A stretch of DNA of 64,000 nucleotides from Larimichthys crocea (GCF_000972845.2 NC_040018.1:310001-374000); one strand, 5' to 3'. Counted from the first letter of the stretch, positions 8,929-22,900 are shown. Translations and numbers: made by a program. The notes: generated from the letters alone by a model not told the origin.

Positions 8929-11022
8929 TAAACTTCCTGTGCAACATGAGAATAATGCAAAGAGCGCACATTGTCCCAGTTCACCACTCGAGTCCAATCA
9001 CTTAGCTGAGGGCAAGCAATTACTTCATAATTCATGAGAGGCCATGATATATTAAGGGTCCATCTATTAAATCATTGCTACATATTTGTTGACTACATCT
9101 ACACATCATTTAATTCTGAGCTCCTTTCAGGTCATGACTGGGAAACACGCCATTATTACCTAAAAACTGTATGTAATAGCATGTCAGACAAAATATTTGT
9201 GGCGCAGACATGTAAACAGCCATCATTCCTCATGCAGACAACCTCTTCTGAAGCAATAATCAATAAGCTTTGCTAAACATTAGGATTTATAGTACATTTC
9301 TAATTAAAGGTGCATCACATGTTCTATAAAAAAGTGCTTCCTTGGGGGCTTAATACATATTTTTGTCAGCTGATGTCAAAACGTCTGTGGCTTGTATTGT
9401 AACCTTAGCCACTGTGTGGCTGTTGTTCTATCACAATTCAAAGAGAAATTAGCCCATGTATTACCCACAGCCCAGAATAACTGGGCAGCCATGCAATATA
9501 TTGTGGCAATACTAGGTTGCTGTTTAGATTTCAATTTTGTCATTTTGTTTGTTAATGCTAAGCTGTAGCAGATTTCTGTTCTCTCAGTCGTAAATGCGTT
9601 CACTCTAAATCATGAGGGAAATACTTGGTGTGTGGTACACATAGTGATTATTGAACAGAACAACTGATAAACTCACCCATATAAACCTCTAATGTGCAGC
9701 TCATGCTGTGGTTGACCATCATCTCTGTGTCTGCTTTCATTGTCTGCAGTCAGTCATGCCTGCACAGTCGGAGTAAAGACAATTAACATTCTGTTTGTTG
9801 GATCACTGCGTTCGCCATGGCAAAAAAAAAAAAGTCAGCAACTATAAAAGTAGGTATACTGAAGCACGATTATTGGCTGCGGGAAATAAGCAAAAGAACA
9901 TCACTTGTGCTTGGCTCGGAGAAGAGTGGGCAGGCCCAGTTTTGGCGGCCCTCCAGTCGTCACTCAGACAACAAAAGCCCCTTGTACTTAAAACACACAC
10001 ATTAGAATTTCCAACGTTGTTCAGTGGGAGGATGCTGCCAAAATGACAGCAAGCTTTTTCCAATAATTTACCAAGAGAATTAACAACAATTCCTCCTTCC
10101 TTTATATGCATTTGTTCACAAAGATTTTCACAAGGTTTCAAGATGGCTTTCACACATTTAGGAAAAAAGATACTTCTTTTCGACAGCGGAAAGCAACTCA
10201 GTTTGCAACATGATGTATACACTCTGAACATTGCTGTGGCAACTTCTGTCTCTTTGTTCTCCATCTCTATGTCTTTGTCTTCGGCTCAGTTCATGATTTA
10301 TGAGCCGTTGACAAGCCCCTCCCCTCCAGCTGCAGCACCTCCCACCTCTGATGATCACTCAGCCTCAACATGGGAGCAGGTGTATGACACGTGTCACAGC
10401 ACTGAACTAGAAAAAGTAAATATAATATGGTCTCAGTCTTAATATTTGACTATCCTTATAAGAGGGTACTGCTACCCCCATATGGAATAATAAATTATAT
10501 AAACCTATATAAAGGGGGCGATCCATGTCTGACTGACTGGAGAGATTTGCACCTTTGTGCTCACTGCATGCAACATGTCTGCAATATCACGCATCATATA
10601 TACTATTCTTTTTCACTCACTCACACACACAAAAAAGAAACACAGATCATTCATCTTCAATATAAACTAATAACTGTCTTAGCTGTAAGCTTTAATAAAG
10701 AGGACTTTGCTACCTAATTGTCATTGCTAGTAATAGAAAATCCATTAAAAGAAACACCTTCAGTGTTCTCAGGAAAACAAGGTGAGAGTTGCTTGTGATG
10801 AAGCATCGCCTGTTCCCATGGAATTAATAATAACTCTCATTGTGAGGTTATTTCTTTCACTTTCCTTTTTATTATTGCTTTATTTGAAATGGTAGATAAA
10901 CAGTCTGTATTTATATTGTCATTTTCTGCTAAACCTCCTACACAGTGACCGGAAATGTTGTTTGTAAGTACAGATGTAACTGTTTTACTTGTATTATTAA
11001 GACTTTTACAACCTTCTTTCTT
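8929..11022. other. Non-coding with several weak open frames
   Basis: Contains the longest open frame in the window (minus, 9842-10264, 140 codons) and a 99-codon plus frame (10143-10442). I do not believe either is a gene; see the rejected list. A TATA-like motif is at 10506-10513. An A12 run follows a start-like CGCCATGG at about 9814-9820. Confidence 0.3.
10506..10513 (+). promoter_or_regulatory. Candidate TATA box
   Basis: TATATAAA followed by GGGGGCG, a strong TATA form. A start about 30 bp on would fall near 10536. No CpG cluster, initiator match or downstream exon supports it, so it may be chance in AT-rich DNA. Confidence 0.2.
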
Positions 11023-11240
11023 GGGGTGATAATAGCTCAGTCCAGTGAGACCTGGTTTGGGAATCAGAGGGTGGCCAGTTCAAGTCTAGCTCGTTCTTTG
11101 AGCTCTTTGTAGCTGGAGTGGTGCCAAGTGCTGTACCTCAATCAAGGTACAAAACCTCTAACTGCTCCACCATCTCTCCACATTTGTATGTCTACAAGCT
11201 GTTTGTGTGGTTGTATTTTAGGCATATGTATGTAAAACTT
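11023..11240 (+). mobile_element. tRNA-derived SINE
   Basis: The head GGGGTGATAATAGCTCAGTCC contains an A-box-like TAGCTCAGTCCAG (from 11033), followed 45 bp later by a B-box-like AGTTCAAGTCT (around 11077-11087). These are the two internal RNA polymerase III promoter elements of tRNA-derived SINEs. The body continues GGTGCCAAGTGCTGTACCTCAATCAAGGTACAAAACC and CTAACTGCTCCACC, blocks I recognise from a common percomorph SINE. The 3' end, near 11240, is set by loss of recognisable sequence. It is likely inactive. Confidence 0.7.
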
Positions 11241-13803
11241 GAAGTGATTACTTAATCTTGTTCTTATGTCATTTGAGTATAAACTCACAAAAGGTGACCT
11301 AAAATTCTTTGATCCAACCAGTCACAAAATGTTTGGATGAGCACAGGGCGAAGCTCATTTTCTAAACATGACCACAAACATTAGTGAAGAGTTGTGAAAA
11401 TGGAAAGTACATTCAGTTCAGGTGTTACTAGTAACACTAATGCTGGCTCTGTTCTATTCAAGTTTCCCAGTAGCGGTGTGACACCATGCACGATAGCAGG
11501 AGCTAAATGGAATTCAGCCCCCGTCATTCATTTTAATATTCACACCCTTGCTTTTCAACCGTGACTATGGCAGAAATCTTCTGGTAATCTACAACTTAAA
11601 GATGAATTTCATGAACAGTATTTTTCCATGTTACAAGTCCATTCGCAAATAAAATAAAATTCTTTTTGCTCAAGCTCCTCTTTTTATGATTCTCTAGCTC
11701 TCAAAAGCAAAGACATAATCGCCGTGTCTTCAATGCAATTTAAATGTTGATAAAATAATACGATGACAATAATAGCCATATGATAAAAAGACAGCTGTGA
11801 TCTATTTATGGCACCATACACATAATGGTCTTACATGTTGGAATAAACATGTTTTCTTTGTTCTCACTCATTATTAGAATATTGTCGGATAAGAGTGTTC
11901 ACTACAAATAAATTAATTTGCATCTCTTTAAAAAAGACTTCCAGGGACGTCATTTGCATGTGTTCCTTTCTTGTTTTTTTTTTATTGCAGCATTTTGTAA
12001 TTTAATTAGGCCTCTACTGGATTTTTTTTTTCTCTTTTAATTTTATAAGAGGTGTTCTTAATGTTTGTTAAAGACCTGAGCAGATTTCAAACAGGTTGTG
12101 GTGGCAACACAGCTCAACAAACGTTCGATTGATGTTAATGTTATTGTGAATCTAGCGGGAGGCTGCCTGACTAAATTTTGTAATAATGGCATGGGGATGG
12201 AAATGGGAATCGTGGCTTTATTATAGCTCAAGTGTGTTTGTGAAACCAAGACATGACCTCTACGTCTGTAGGCCTGGTAAGCTCTTAGAGCTGGTATCAC
12301 CTGTCGCTCTGCTGCTTGCCTAAGTGCTGTGTACATAAACACACCTGGCTCAAGATCCCACCGAATTGTGATTATAGCCCTCTGTTATTTCTCTAAGAAG
12401 TATTTACCGCATCTGCCGAGAAGTAAAGGAGTAAAGTAAAACCTTCTTCCTCCTTGTACATTTTAATAGCCCGCAATCTCCTCCGTCTCCCCGTTGTTGT
12501 CACTTTTGTGTTGACCAATTTAGATAGGCTTCTTTTCTTTTTTATTTCTTGCACTCTTTCTCTTTTGTCTCTCTCAAAGCTGGCAGAAGGATGCCATCGA
12601 TCTTCATGAGGTTTTGATACACATCGTTTCACCTCCTGCAGTACCTGCTTTATCAGGAGATTGGAGGAGGACGGATGACTGATCAGACTGATATAGCTTC
12701 TCTCGCATTTCAGTGACAACCCCCCCCTTCCTTCTCTTTTCTCATTCCGCTTCATTCTTCTTTCCTCTCCTCCTTTTACCTCCTGTGGGGTAATTGAAAT
12801 TTGAACAGCTTTAGCCCTGTGTTTGACTCATTTCTGAGATGATCGTACCTTCATGTCTACTTAGCTTGGTAAAACCACTCAAAGCACACAATTGGAAATA
12901 TATGTATTTCATAAACTTGTGGAATTACTTTTCTAAAGGTTTATATCCTCTCATTTTAATGCATGTTTAAGCTTTTCACAAGATCCAACATCTCCGGTCA
13001 AATTAAATTCTGCACATTGCGTGAATGCTGGAAAAAAACTAACCAACCAAATAAGCAAATTTGTTCAACCTTCAAAAAGGGAAACAGCTAAGCCCTTGAG
13101 CAGGGAATCAAAAGTCCCATCACTTCCCTATAATATTTCATCTGGAAACAGGTCAACTTGATAAAGGAATTTATGTGAGGATGATTGATTTCCTGAAATG
13201 ACTAATTTCCTTTGTGCAGCTGGTATCAGTGAGTTGATATTGTACTGGAGAAAATTGGGTACTTGAGAAGAATAAGATGCAGGGAAAGGTCGCATGGCAG
13301 GTTAACTTGTCAGGAATCCCAAGCAGGAGGTGACCTTGACTGAATGATCATAGGAAATATGGATATACTGTATGTTGACAAACTGGCAGTATCTGATGCA
13401 AAGGCCTGCCTGTCTGATGAGAAAAAAATATACAGTGCCATACATGTGACTGATCTGGCTGAATAGCCGTGCATAACCGCTGATGGCACGGAGATGAAAT
13501 GATGAATTTTTATGACTGATACACCTTCACCAAGGCCAGACAATATGAACTTAAATCACTACAGGACAAGTCTATCTGTCTCTTCTCTCCAGAGGAAAAG
13601 CAGTTTACTATCTATCTCTGCACAATATCTGCATCGATGCAAATTGCTCCTGCATTTTCTGATAAAGAGCTGTAATAGGTTTTCAGGTAGTTTTAGAACA
13701 TTGTGGCAACAGTGAGACTATAATGAAGGCGACATACAGACACTGTATTCTGAAATATTTAGCCGGGCTGAAGATGTAATTTGTCCTACTGAGCTGAAAG
13801 TGG
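11241..13803. other. Non-coding, single-copy-looking DNA
   Basis: A 120-codon minus frame (12393-12755) is Lys/Arg/Ser-rich because the strand is purine-rich; I do not accept it as a gene. Nothing else is recognised. Parts could be conserved non-coding DNA. Confidence 0.35.
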
Positions 13804-13846
13804 GAAGCAGTTAACCTGGCTCTGCCCAAAAGGTAAGAAACCTGCG
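13804..13846 (+). repeat. Dispersed repeat fragment, copy 1
   Basis: AACCTGGCTCTGCCCAAAAGGTAAGAAACC corresponds to the AGCCTGGTCGTGTCCAAAGGTAACAAAATC block of the larger copy at 14085-14300, 300 bp downstream. Confidence 0.5.
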
Positions 13847-14084
13847 GAAAAAAATTGTAATTTGACGATGTCAAATTAGTAAAATGAGTGTTCAAACTGT
13901 GTAGATAGCAAAATATTTAAAATATTTCAGTATCTTTATAATGAAAGCTAAATGTTGATACCAGCTTGATTCCTTTAGATGAGTTAAGTTTCAACTGGCA
14001 CATTGAAAGTAGCTTCTTGTTCTATGGCCTTCACTTACAGTCCCTTAAAATAATTTAAAAAACAGTAAACATAACAGTTTACTG

Positions 14085-14300
14085 CCAGCAGCCCAGTTAG
14101 ACTGGCTTAGCATAAAGCAAACAGCTAGCCTGGTCGTGTCCAAAGGTAACAAAATCGGCCTAGCAGCGTCTCTAAAGCTCATTAATTAACATTTTATATC
14201 TTGTTTGCGTAATCCTTACAAAAACAAAAGTGTAAAAAAGCGGAGAGGTTATGTTTCTTGGTCTGAAGCAGTTGCCAGGCAACCGGAGACTACTATAGGA
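14085..14300 (+). repeat. Dispersed teleost repeat, copy 2
   Basis: Blocks GACTGGCTTAGCATAAAG, AACAGCTAGCCTGGTCGTGTCC, AAAGGTAACAAAATCGGCC, TCTAAAGCTCATTAATTAACATTTTATATC and GTTGCCAGGCAACC occur in this order in a high-copy repeat I know from percomorph genomes. The 14205-14456 open frame lies mostly within it and is not a gene. The class of the repeat is unknown to me. Confidence 0.6.
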
Positions 14301-15718
14301 AGTTATAGTTGTGATTATAACAATTCAGTATTTGCAAACAAACATGATTTAATGTGTATTGACATGGTGCTCGTAAACAGATCTGTTACCTGCTGGCAGC
14401 TATTAGTTTCATATTTATCGTTCAGATGTGTGAGTAGTATCCACCTTCTCAACTAATTCTCAGCAAGTGTACATTTCCAAAACTATTCCTCCAGGAAATG
14501 TTTTTATACGCTTCATGCGAAATTTTTAAAGGATATTTTCCAGTGAAAGGAGACATCAAATCTGCTTAGTCTGTGGATCTACCAATAAGGTCTTAGTGCC
14601 TCTACAATTACATTCAAAAAGCCACTCAGAACTACCCCGAGACAACTTCATAAAAGCCTTTGAAACCTTTAGTGAATTAGCCATTGAATTTTGTATGGGT
14701 ATTGCAACACGCTGTTAAAACATGGCTGTCTTCCTATCAGGATGTACTTTATCAGGCACTTTTAAACCTAGAGTATATGATGTATTTTAAAGGCATTCTT
14801 TGTTAGATTTGTTGAAAGTTTCTTACATCCCCTCCTAAAAAAAATCAGATGCACTACAAATTTAAAAAATCCGACATCTCTGGCTGTCGCAGGCCTTTAA
14901 TGAGCCCAGCCAATCATTTCATTCAGTCATTGCACATGAAAATGTGTTTTGGAGGAGTGGGAGGTCTGACAGGAGCGGGTGGGATTCTTTCAGTTGAATG
15001 TTTTTTTTTTCTAAAATAAGCGAGGCTACCTTATATTCAGATTTAAAATAGCTGGACTTAAAATAAACATCACCTGCTTTGGCCTAATTATCAAGTTTGT
15101 ATCTTATTTTGAGTTATTTTTTAGCTAAATACAAGGAACAAGCTTCACATGCTTTTACACTCAAGTTTTTTTGTGTTTTGGCTTCAATGACTTCATCTTG
15201 GAACAAAATATCCAATGTCAAGGTTTAGATTTTTGTTCAGGTTAATTCTAACTTTTTTGTTCATCCTGTTAATTGACTACAATAGTGCCTCTGACCTCAG
15301 ATGATTTACAAAACTATAGTCTAACTATGGCGTGAGTTAACAACTAAAATGACAGTGTGTACCAAGTAAAATAAAAATATACAGGAATAGTTTGAACCAA
15401 TGCACTGCCACACTATAATCTAGAAATAATATAAATATAAGAATTTAACAAACAATATTTGACAGTTCATAGAAATAAAGTTCTACCACTAATTTGACAA
15501 GATTTCTCACTTTCTTAAAGCCTGTTTATTTTTCTCATTTATTGGATTCTTAACAAATGCAATTATCTTGCTGTCTGTATCTTCTCCAATTAAGTATTTA
15601 TTTATTATATTTCTTATATGAACTGTCTCTCACTAGTTTCTCCAGTGGCAGTGAAGTTTCGTTACCATTTTATTCATATATTTATTTACTGATTTATTTT
15701 GCAGGCAATGCCGCATTT
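14301..15718. other. Non-coding, nothing recognised
   Basis: AT-rich DNA with a T10 run at about 15001. No gene or regulatory site is supported. Confidence 0.4.
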
Positions 15719-15895
15719 GGCAGCACGGTGGCTCAGTATTTTCCACCTCCAGCTCACAGCACAGGTTTAAACTTTAGCCCTTGTTCTTACTGTGTGGCAT
15801 TTGCATCTTCTCCGCATGTTTGTTTGGAGCTCCTCCAAGTCCTCTGGTTTTCACACTGCACAAACCTGCTGCTCCACTTAAGTGAAGAATAACCT
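15719..15895 (+). mobile_element. Mermaid/V-SINE-like fragment
   Basis: Begins GGCAGCACGGTGGCTCAG, the diagnostic head, then continues with diverged CACAGCACAGGTTTAAAC and GTGTGGCATTTGCATCTTCTCCGCATG, which correspond to the B-box region and the 'gtttgcatgttctccc' block. It is 5'-intact but 3'-truncated, and in opposite orientation to the copies at 8.4 and 19.2 kb. The 111-codon open frame 15557-15892 reads into it and is spurious. Confidence 0.65.
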
Positions 15896-18800
15896 CACAG
15901 GTGTGTCTAAACTAATTGTGTTGACAAAATGAACATATTTTTGGGGGGGTGATGGGCATTCAGAGAATTAGATAATAAAATTTGCTTTCTCATAAATCAA
16001 AAGAACTACCATTTTTTGACACTCGCTTCAAACGTATAGCTCTAAACTCATCCAATCTCATCATCTGATCGGAAATGAAAAAAATCACCTTATCTTAGAA
16101 GTAGAACTCCCCCCATCTCCACCACCATCATCCTCCTCCTACCCCACAACTGTGGACTGCCTGAAGATGCTTTAATATTACATGCCATCCTTTTGGTTTT
16201 AATAATTAAAGACAGATCCATTGAGGTTGATTAGAAGCTTTCAGTTGGCTTATAAGTGAAAACAGCTGCATATAAAAAACAACACTTTTTCATTACTTTA
16301 AATGTGATTTCACGGAAGAAACATTCTTGCACTTTAGCACTGTGCTGAAGTAAGATATTCGCATGCACTTCCAAAGAGGTGGAAATAACTTGTTTCTGTC
16401 TTAGGGCTGCAGACAAACAGCTCAAAACAGTAAGGCACAAGCCTTACAATAATGCTTCTTGTGGTAGCCATGGTAGCTCTGCAAAGGGGATAGCTTTTCT
16501 GTCCAATCAGACCTTAAATTACAGCTTTGCTATTATATAAATGTCCAGGCCTGAAATTACCGTTAATAGTAATGTAGTCATCTGCAGTTTCCTCATCAGC
16601 TGGTATATAGAATATAAAGCATATAGCAAATATAAAGGAGATGCATGTTTTGTACTGAGATACTTCAGTGTTGAACTGTGGGATACAGATTGCTTTGATC
16701 AGGAACAGTGCCAAACCCAGATGGAAAGCACATTAACAACAACATGAACATTTATCCCAGCTTGAAGCTTAAAGGGTGTAGAAAGGTGACAATAATTGCC
16801 AACAAAAATATTAGGGGAAAAGGGGATTTTCTCTGGTTAAATTACCTGACATTAATTTTAGGCAGTTAGAGCAGCAGGGTTTAGTAAACCTGTGTGAGCA
16901 CAACGGGAAGAGAGACTGTGTTAAATTAGGAGGATGCTAAATGAAGGATAAGGTCAGAAATGGGAAACCAAAGTGTTGGGAACAGATAAAGGGCTTGGGG
17001 AGGAAAGAGTGCAAGGAGAGGTGGGGAAGGCGAGCCTATGCAGGTGGCCCCATCACCACCCAAACGTGCTGGTAATAGCTGCCATTCATTATCGAATGTG
17101 CGACTGCCTGGTGCAGGACCAAGTACCCCATCCATCCCTGTCAGCTAGTGGCATGTCAATGACAAAACCTTAATTACACCATTAATTAATAGAACGATTT
17201 TTTCCAGCATGCACTCTGTGCCTGATGTTCGTTAAGCCTCCTTGTGAGCGATTGCTCATGCCACAATACCATTTAGCTGACAGAAGTACACAGAGAAAAA
17301 ACAAGTCAATGAAACGGCATCCTGTGGAAAGAACACCCTGAAAAGCACCACAGAGTTCTATTGATTGACAAGATAAGGAGAGAAAGTGGTTGATCCTGTT
17401 ATATACATCATCAATTGATGTAATTCACGTCCTTTCAAAATCCCCCCCACTGTTTATTTGACATGCAACGGTGCCGGAGGACAACGTGTTTTCGGAAGGA
17501 GGAAAAAAGTGGTCAGAGCAGGATGAACAAGATAATAGACATCACCAAAGGTTGAGATGTAGAAAACTAATGTGAAACCAATAAGGTGAGGATGAACAGC
17601 AGGCAAAAAGACAATAAAAGGTGATATGTGGAGGAGAAAATCAAGGGCCACTACAGCAACCCTTCAGGCTCTTTACCAAGGTCCTGACCAGGAACTAACC
17701 AGGTTCAAAATCATTTCTTATAAGAGCTGCAAAGTGTTGGGCCTCTGCTCTCTGCTTTTATCTACACTGGAGAGTCCTATTACAACTGTGTCCATCTACA
17801 GTATCTATTCACGACCACTGATGGCTGTTCGAGTACCCGCAGTTGAACAAGAAGTGGAATTTTTTGAGGAATAAAATACTATATCTGTAACTTTAGCAGG
17901 CTTTTTCCCCCTGTAAGAATAGAACATATTAAATTATCAAGAAGGAGTCACATTTCAACCGCTATCTCAACAAATCTCCGAAAACGGACTTGAACAGATA
18001 ATCGCATACTATTAATCACTCCACACACACCCAATCGACGAGATATTATTAAGGTCACAAAAACAATGATGATAAATGTGAGGCAACCCAGTGTGACTGC
18101 ACGGCACTTAGTCTGTCTCACACTATCACTGCAAAAACAATGAAAAACATTGTTAATGGTTAATCTCTTTAAAATGTTTGTGAAGACATCTCGTCATTAG
18201 TAAAAAAAAAAAAATTAAACAAAGAAAAAGGAGCAGCATCAAATTAGCTCAGTGACAGAAGGCAAACAACAAAATGAAATCATGAAAAGGTCGACATGGT
18301 CTAAATTGACAGTGGAGTGCACAGAGGTTGGTTACAGACTGTGACCGATGTCAAGGCCTCATCAGCCGCAAAAGGAATGGCAGTCCAAAACGTTGAATAA
18401 AGCATCAAACCACCTGGCTGTAGCAGACAGAGACGGGAAATGGCTGTGGAGGAAGCTGAGTTGGGATGAGTACAGGGAAATAAAGACCAGTTTCACAAAA
18501 TGGGCTGGGTTAAGAGGCAAATGATGACGATATTATATATATTTTAATACAAAAACTTCTATTTATTTCAGGCCAGAACACTCCCCAGCTATTGTTTTGT
18601 TTATACATCACACCAGCATCCAATACTCATTATTACACTTCCACACACAAGCTGTGTAGTATAGTACACTATGGAACTAACTAAAACAACTCCATTATGA
18701 GTAGGGAAAGATCATGGTTTGGGTTGACAAAAAGCTGCTTGGTTAATGTTAGAGAGAGTCTGTGGTCAACCTTAAAAGAAAAAAAAGCTACTGAGAGGTT

Positions 18801-19233
18801 TTAAATCTTCAAAAGTCACTTAGTACTCCCACAATCCATCCACCGCTGTGCACAACTACAAATGGTTGCTTGTAGGAAAAATGTAAGCATATGTCGTCTT
18901 AAACATTTCAGCAATTTACTGCCTGTCATTTTTTTAAAATGAGGACAGCATTCAACAAATATATGATTAACATTTAAACGTTTCCAAATGACTGCTGGTT
19001 TTGGGTAAATACTGGTATTTCATTTTTCACATAAAGAACACAAAGGTAGATTCATCACTGCTTAATGTAACAACATAATGCAATTTTCTACAGTCATGCT
19101 CAAGATTATGTCTTTGTGGTAAATGTCATCTGCAATCTGTAACTAAGGCTTGTAATCATTAGTGTACAGTTACTTTGTATTCATTTGTATTATCAGTTTT
19201 TCTTCAGATTAAATGTTACATTTAAAAAATAAG
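15896..19233. other. Non-coding, single-copy-looking DNA
   Basis: No gene is supported. A 12-bp perfect palindrome, CATCAATTGATG, lies near 17408. Around 17040-17290 a GC-balanced stretch with homeodomain-type TTAATTAC and ATTAATTAAT motifs could be a conserved non-coding element. An A13 run is at about 18202-18214. Confidence 0.35.
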
Positions 19234-19439
19234 CTCCATCCATTTTCCATTACCGCTTACTCTTATCACAATCAGGGGCGCTGGGCAGCCATTCAGGCAA
19301 TTTAGAGTCGCCAGTTAACTATAAATCTGCATGTCTCTGAACTGTAGGAGGAAGTCAGAGTACCCGGAAAGAACCAACACAGAACATGCAAACGCCACAA
19401 GGAAAGGCCACAGCCGGGTGCTAACCACTGCAACAACCA
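19234..19439 (-). mobile_element. Mermaid/V-SINE-like fragment, internally deleted
   Basis: In the plus direction: CTCCATCCATTTTCCATTACCGCTTACTC, then a jump to CAATTTAGAGTCGCCAGTTAAC, CTGCATGTCTCTGAACTGTAGGAGGAAG, GAACATGCAAACGCCAC and GTGCTAACCACTGCAACAACC. The central 'ggggctggagtcgatctcagctg...' region present in the 8.4-kb copy is missing. Confidence 0.7.
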
Positions 19440-19689
19440 TATATATCTGATATATGTTTGGTTGGTCAGATTCAGATGTCTGTGAGGAGTCAGCAGTTCC
19501 ACCAAAGAGAGACTTCCTCTCTAAACTTTTTCCTCTCTAAAATGTATAATTTGAGGTACAAAATAGCCAAATAATTTAGTATTTTGCCACCAAAAAGCAA
19601 ACATTAGAGAAAAAGTACAGTAACTCAGTCTGTCTGTGAAAAGTTGCTCTATTTCCAACCCCTTTTATCATCTATATTCTGTCTAACCA

Positions 19690-19918
19690 TCTCCACCCCA
19701 ACCAGCCAGAAATGAAAAATACTACTTACACATTGTTGCATCAGTAACAATGTAATGTCATGCATATAATATTTCAGTTGCAGGAGCATACTGCATTTTG
19801 CTGACAATAGTTCTGTACTTTTGTTATAGTACAGGACTTTTACTTATAATCGTGTAATGCTGATATCTTGGTACAATTACTTTGGTAAAAGACCTCAGTG
19901 CTTCTTCCACCAGTGCAG
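19690..19918 (+). mobile_element. 3' part of the AAGTACTT-rich inverted-repeat element
   Basis: Ends ACCTCAGTGCTTCTTCCACCAGTG, matching the right end of the element at 8023-8928. Upstream it has ACAGGACTTTTACTTATAATCGTGTAATGCTG and GCAGGAGCATACTGCATTTTG. The left half is absent or too diverged to see. Confidence 0.65.
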
Positions 19919-22900
19919 TGATTCTACAGCAGCCCTTCAGTAATATATTGATTATTATAGTTGTTTACTGCGTTACACCAGCCGAGCAGAATCAGACCCA
20001 TGTTAAAACAAGAGCAGGTGGCAAGGCCAGGGTTAGAGAACACATGATGACTCCATCTTACTAAATGTGGATCCTGGTCATGATCTAAAGAAAGGAGTAT
20101 TGATCTAGCTGCAAATATATAGCAGCACAGGAAGAGATAGAGACAGAGAAAGGGACAGCAAGAAAAAAAAAATGTGGGTATGTGTGTTAATGTGCTTGCA
20201 TGTGAAGAGGTGCCAACTAAATGATCAGACATTAATTACACTCACACGCAGGCATTTGTACTGCATGATCTTTATGGCTGATAATGGAGTGTTGTGCCAT
20301 GTTTATGTTAGGTGGATAGATAAGTCTCATTATTATCATAAAGCACTCCAAAGTCTGTGTTGGATTTGGTCCAGTGGGAGCCATTTTGTGGGCAGATTTT
20401 CATCTGTGCTCCAGTTGATTTAGTGCTTCATGGATGTAACAAATGCTCACAGGTATTGAAATAGATTCAAGCTAGGGATGTCACTATATGTGAAGAGCAA
20501 GCCCCTCTCTCTGAGAGCTGGCTCGTCATTACTGTGTAATTCGCATCATCATTACAATAAGCACACAGGATAATCACACCTCATTAGTCATGTTTGATAT
20601 TAATGGATGCAATATAAATACATTCCCCCTGTGTTTCAAATGGTTAAGCAAAAAAACACATTGCCCCTTATCTCGCTCCTAATGCAGTCTGGGTAAATGA
20701 TGGGGCTTTGTGCTGCTTGAGCCTTAGAGAGTGAATATGCAAACATTCCTTATTGATCCTCTGAGTGGTTCTGAGTCGAGTGTCTGCGTACATGACCGTG
20801 AAAGACCTGATGTGTGTTAAAGCCTTCTCAGCAGCTGTTTCTCAAATACTACAGAAATGTTCTGTTGATAAAAACAAGTTTTGATGTGTGTGTTTGTGCA
20901 CATATGTGAGTGTTTTGAAATGTGGGTAAGGAGAACAGGAGAGCACAGCTGTGGAAAATAAGGTCATGGTATTACATACCCACATTCAGTAATAGAATAT
21001 GGCAGACTGTGTGTGATGCTGAAATCTGTCAGATCTCCCTGCCCGGTCTCACTCTCTGTGTGTCCTGCTTGAAATTTCTGTTTGATTCTTCGCTGGGGAG
21101 AAGAGGCAATCATTAATACACTGCAATATCTTCCATGTCCTTTGGTGCTGAGGGAATCCTTTACCGCATCCCTCCTCCGAAGTTATGTAAATCAAAATGT
21201 GCATCAAAAGCCATTTGCCACATTAAGCACAGCCTGCAAATATATGTGTACATGCAAGCAACCTTGACAAGCCTAAGACTCCCTGTTGTATTTCAAATTC
21301 CCTCACCTCATTTAAAAATCAACCATGCTTAAAAAATGAAGACATAATCAAGCAGCTTGCTTTGAAAATCAATGGATTCGACTTGTTTACTTATGAATAA
21401 GAGAAATGTGCTATTTGCGTCCATCAGAATTTCTCTGTTTGATTATTTCCATCCGAGATATACAGGAGGGAAAAAAAATCATACATTATTCAAAGTACAG
21501 CACTTTAAACCATGTTACTATACTGTATTCTCAAAAGTCTGATTGTGTCAAAAACATACTAATACACCATGGTGCGCTTTCATTCCATCATCTCCAAGTG
21601 AGTATCTGTGTGTAAAAAAAACAGTGTCCCATGACATTGACCTAATGTAAAGTCATATCCTTACTTGTGCGTCAGAGAGTTGCTGAGGCTCCAGCTGACA
21701 GACAGTGGAATACTGAGAGAGAGACACCCTAATAACTGCCCGGTCAACTTGGTCTGCTTCACAGAAAGATCATAGTTTGGGTTCAAATAAGTAATTTTAA
21801 AAAGGTAAGAAAAACAACACTGACTATCAGTTGGAAACAGGAGACAAACGGCAGTCTTCTATATTGAAATTTGTTGTTCTATTGACCCATCGATCCACCG
21901 CATGGCTGCATTTTTATCAAATGTAAAGCTCTCCTGATAATCTCAACCAAGCACAAGTGTCTACTGTTAGGCTAACCCTAACCCTGCTCAAATATAAATA
22001 TAATTTAACCTTCTCATGAGATGAAACCAACATGTCCAGCGGAATCTAGGAATATAATGTCCAGACACAACACCACCTTAATGCTTTATACACAGTTACA
22101 ACATTTTGCAAACAATCTAGGGGACCCTGTGTCTGTGAAAATGTGATGTAACGATGAATCAACAAAGCATGTGACCATTAGCTAGCATTCTGTTTCCAGT
22201 TAACCCTGAAATGCTTTCTTTGTCCTGGGGGATAAAGTCAATTTACAGCCTGTCTGGGGAGGGGCATTAAGTGGATACACTTTATAGCATGACAAACACT
22301 GAAGAAGGGGGTGGGTTAGGTTGAGTACTGAGGTTATGTGAGTTCAGGCCAACATTAAAAAAAAAAAAAAACTTTATATCAAAAATTCAAATTAGTAGCA
22401 TAGATGGACAAAAACACTGGCTGGTTTTCTTGTTTAAAAAATAATAAATTACATTTCCGCAACTTTGTTAATCATGCACGGAATGTATGTAAACACAAAA
22501 CGGTCATATGAATCGTCATCATCAGTAGGTTGCAACATTTTTTTAAACCTTTTGGTATGACACAGAGAAATGAGATCATCCTACTCATATACACATCAGA
22601 TCAGAAACCACATATGGGTTGTTTTCTAAGGTAATTGTAATGGTAAACATTGTGTTTTGGCATTTAGGCTGCAGTATATTTTGGACAATCTATGTTTCTT
22701 CTTGATCCTGCAGAGTATTCAGTGATGACGACCTGTCCATCTGTCTTACGTAAAGTTAAGTTATGAACAGAGGGTATTCAAAAGGCATTTGGGTAAAGGA
22801 TATCTGCCAGAAGCCATTTTAATGCTTAAATGGATTCCTGTGGTGGAGCAGATTGAAGTGGAGGTGGTTTGACCGCAAGAATTAATATATACAAAAGGGG

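Noticed and set aside
9842..10264. 140-codon minus-strand open frame, the longest in the window
   Set aside because: Mixed Cys/Leu/Ser composition with no domain. An overlapping plus-strand frame is also open, the start context is unconvincing, and one frame of this length in 128 kb of both strands is within chance.
10143..10442. 99-codon plus-strand frame with a Pro/Ala/Ser-rich stretch
   Set aside because: No splice or promoter support and no family resemblance. It overlaps the frame above on the other strand, so at least one is spurious.
12393..12755. 120-codon basic minus-strand frame
   Set aside because: The Lys/Arg richness follows from a purine-rich strand; no domain, and no supporting signals.
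15557..15892. 111-codon plus-strand frame resembling a secreted or membrane protein
   Set aside because: Its second half lies in the mermaid-type SINE fragment and its hydrophobic first half is T-rich low-complexity DNA.
21972..21985. Telomere-like TAACCC repeats
   Set aside because: Only two units; too short for an interstitial telomeric sequence.
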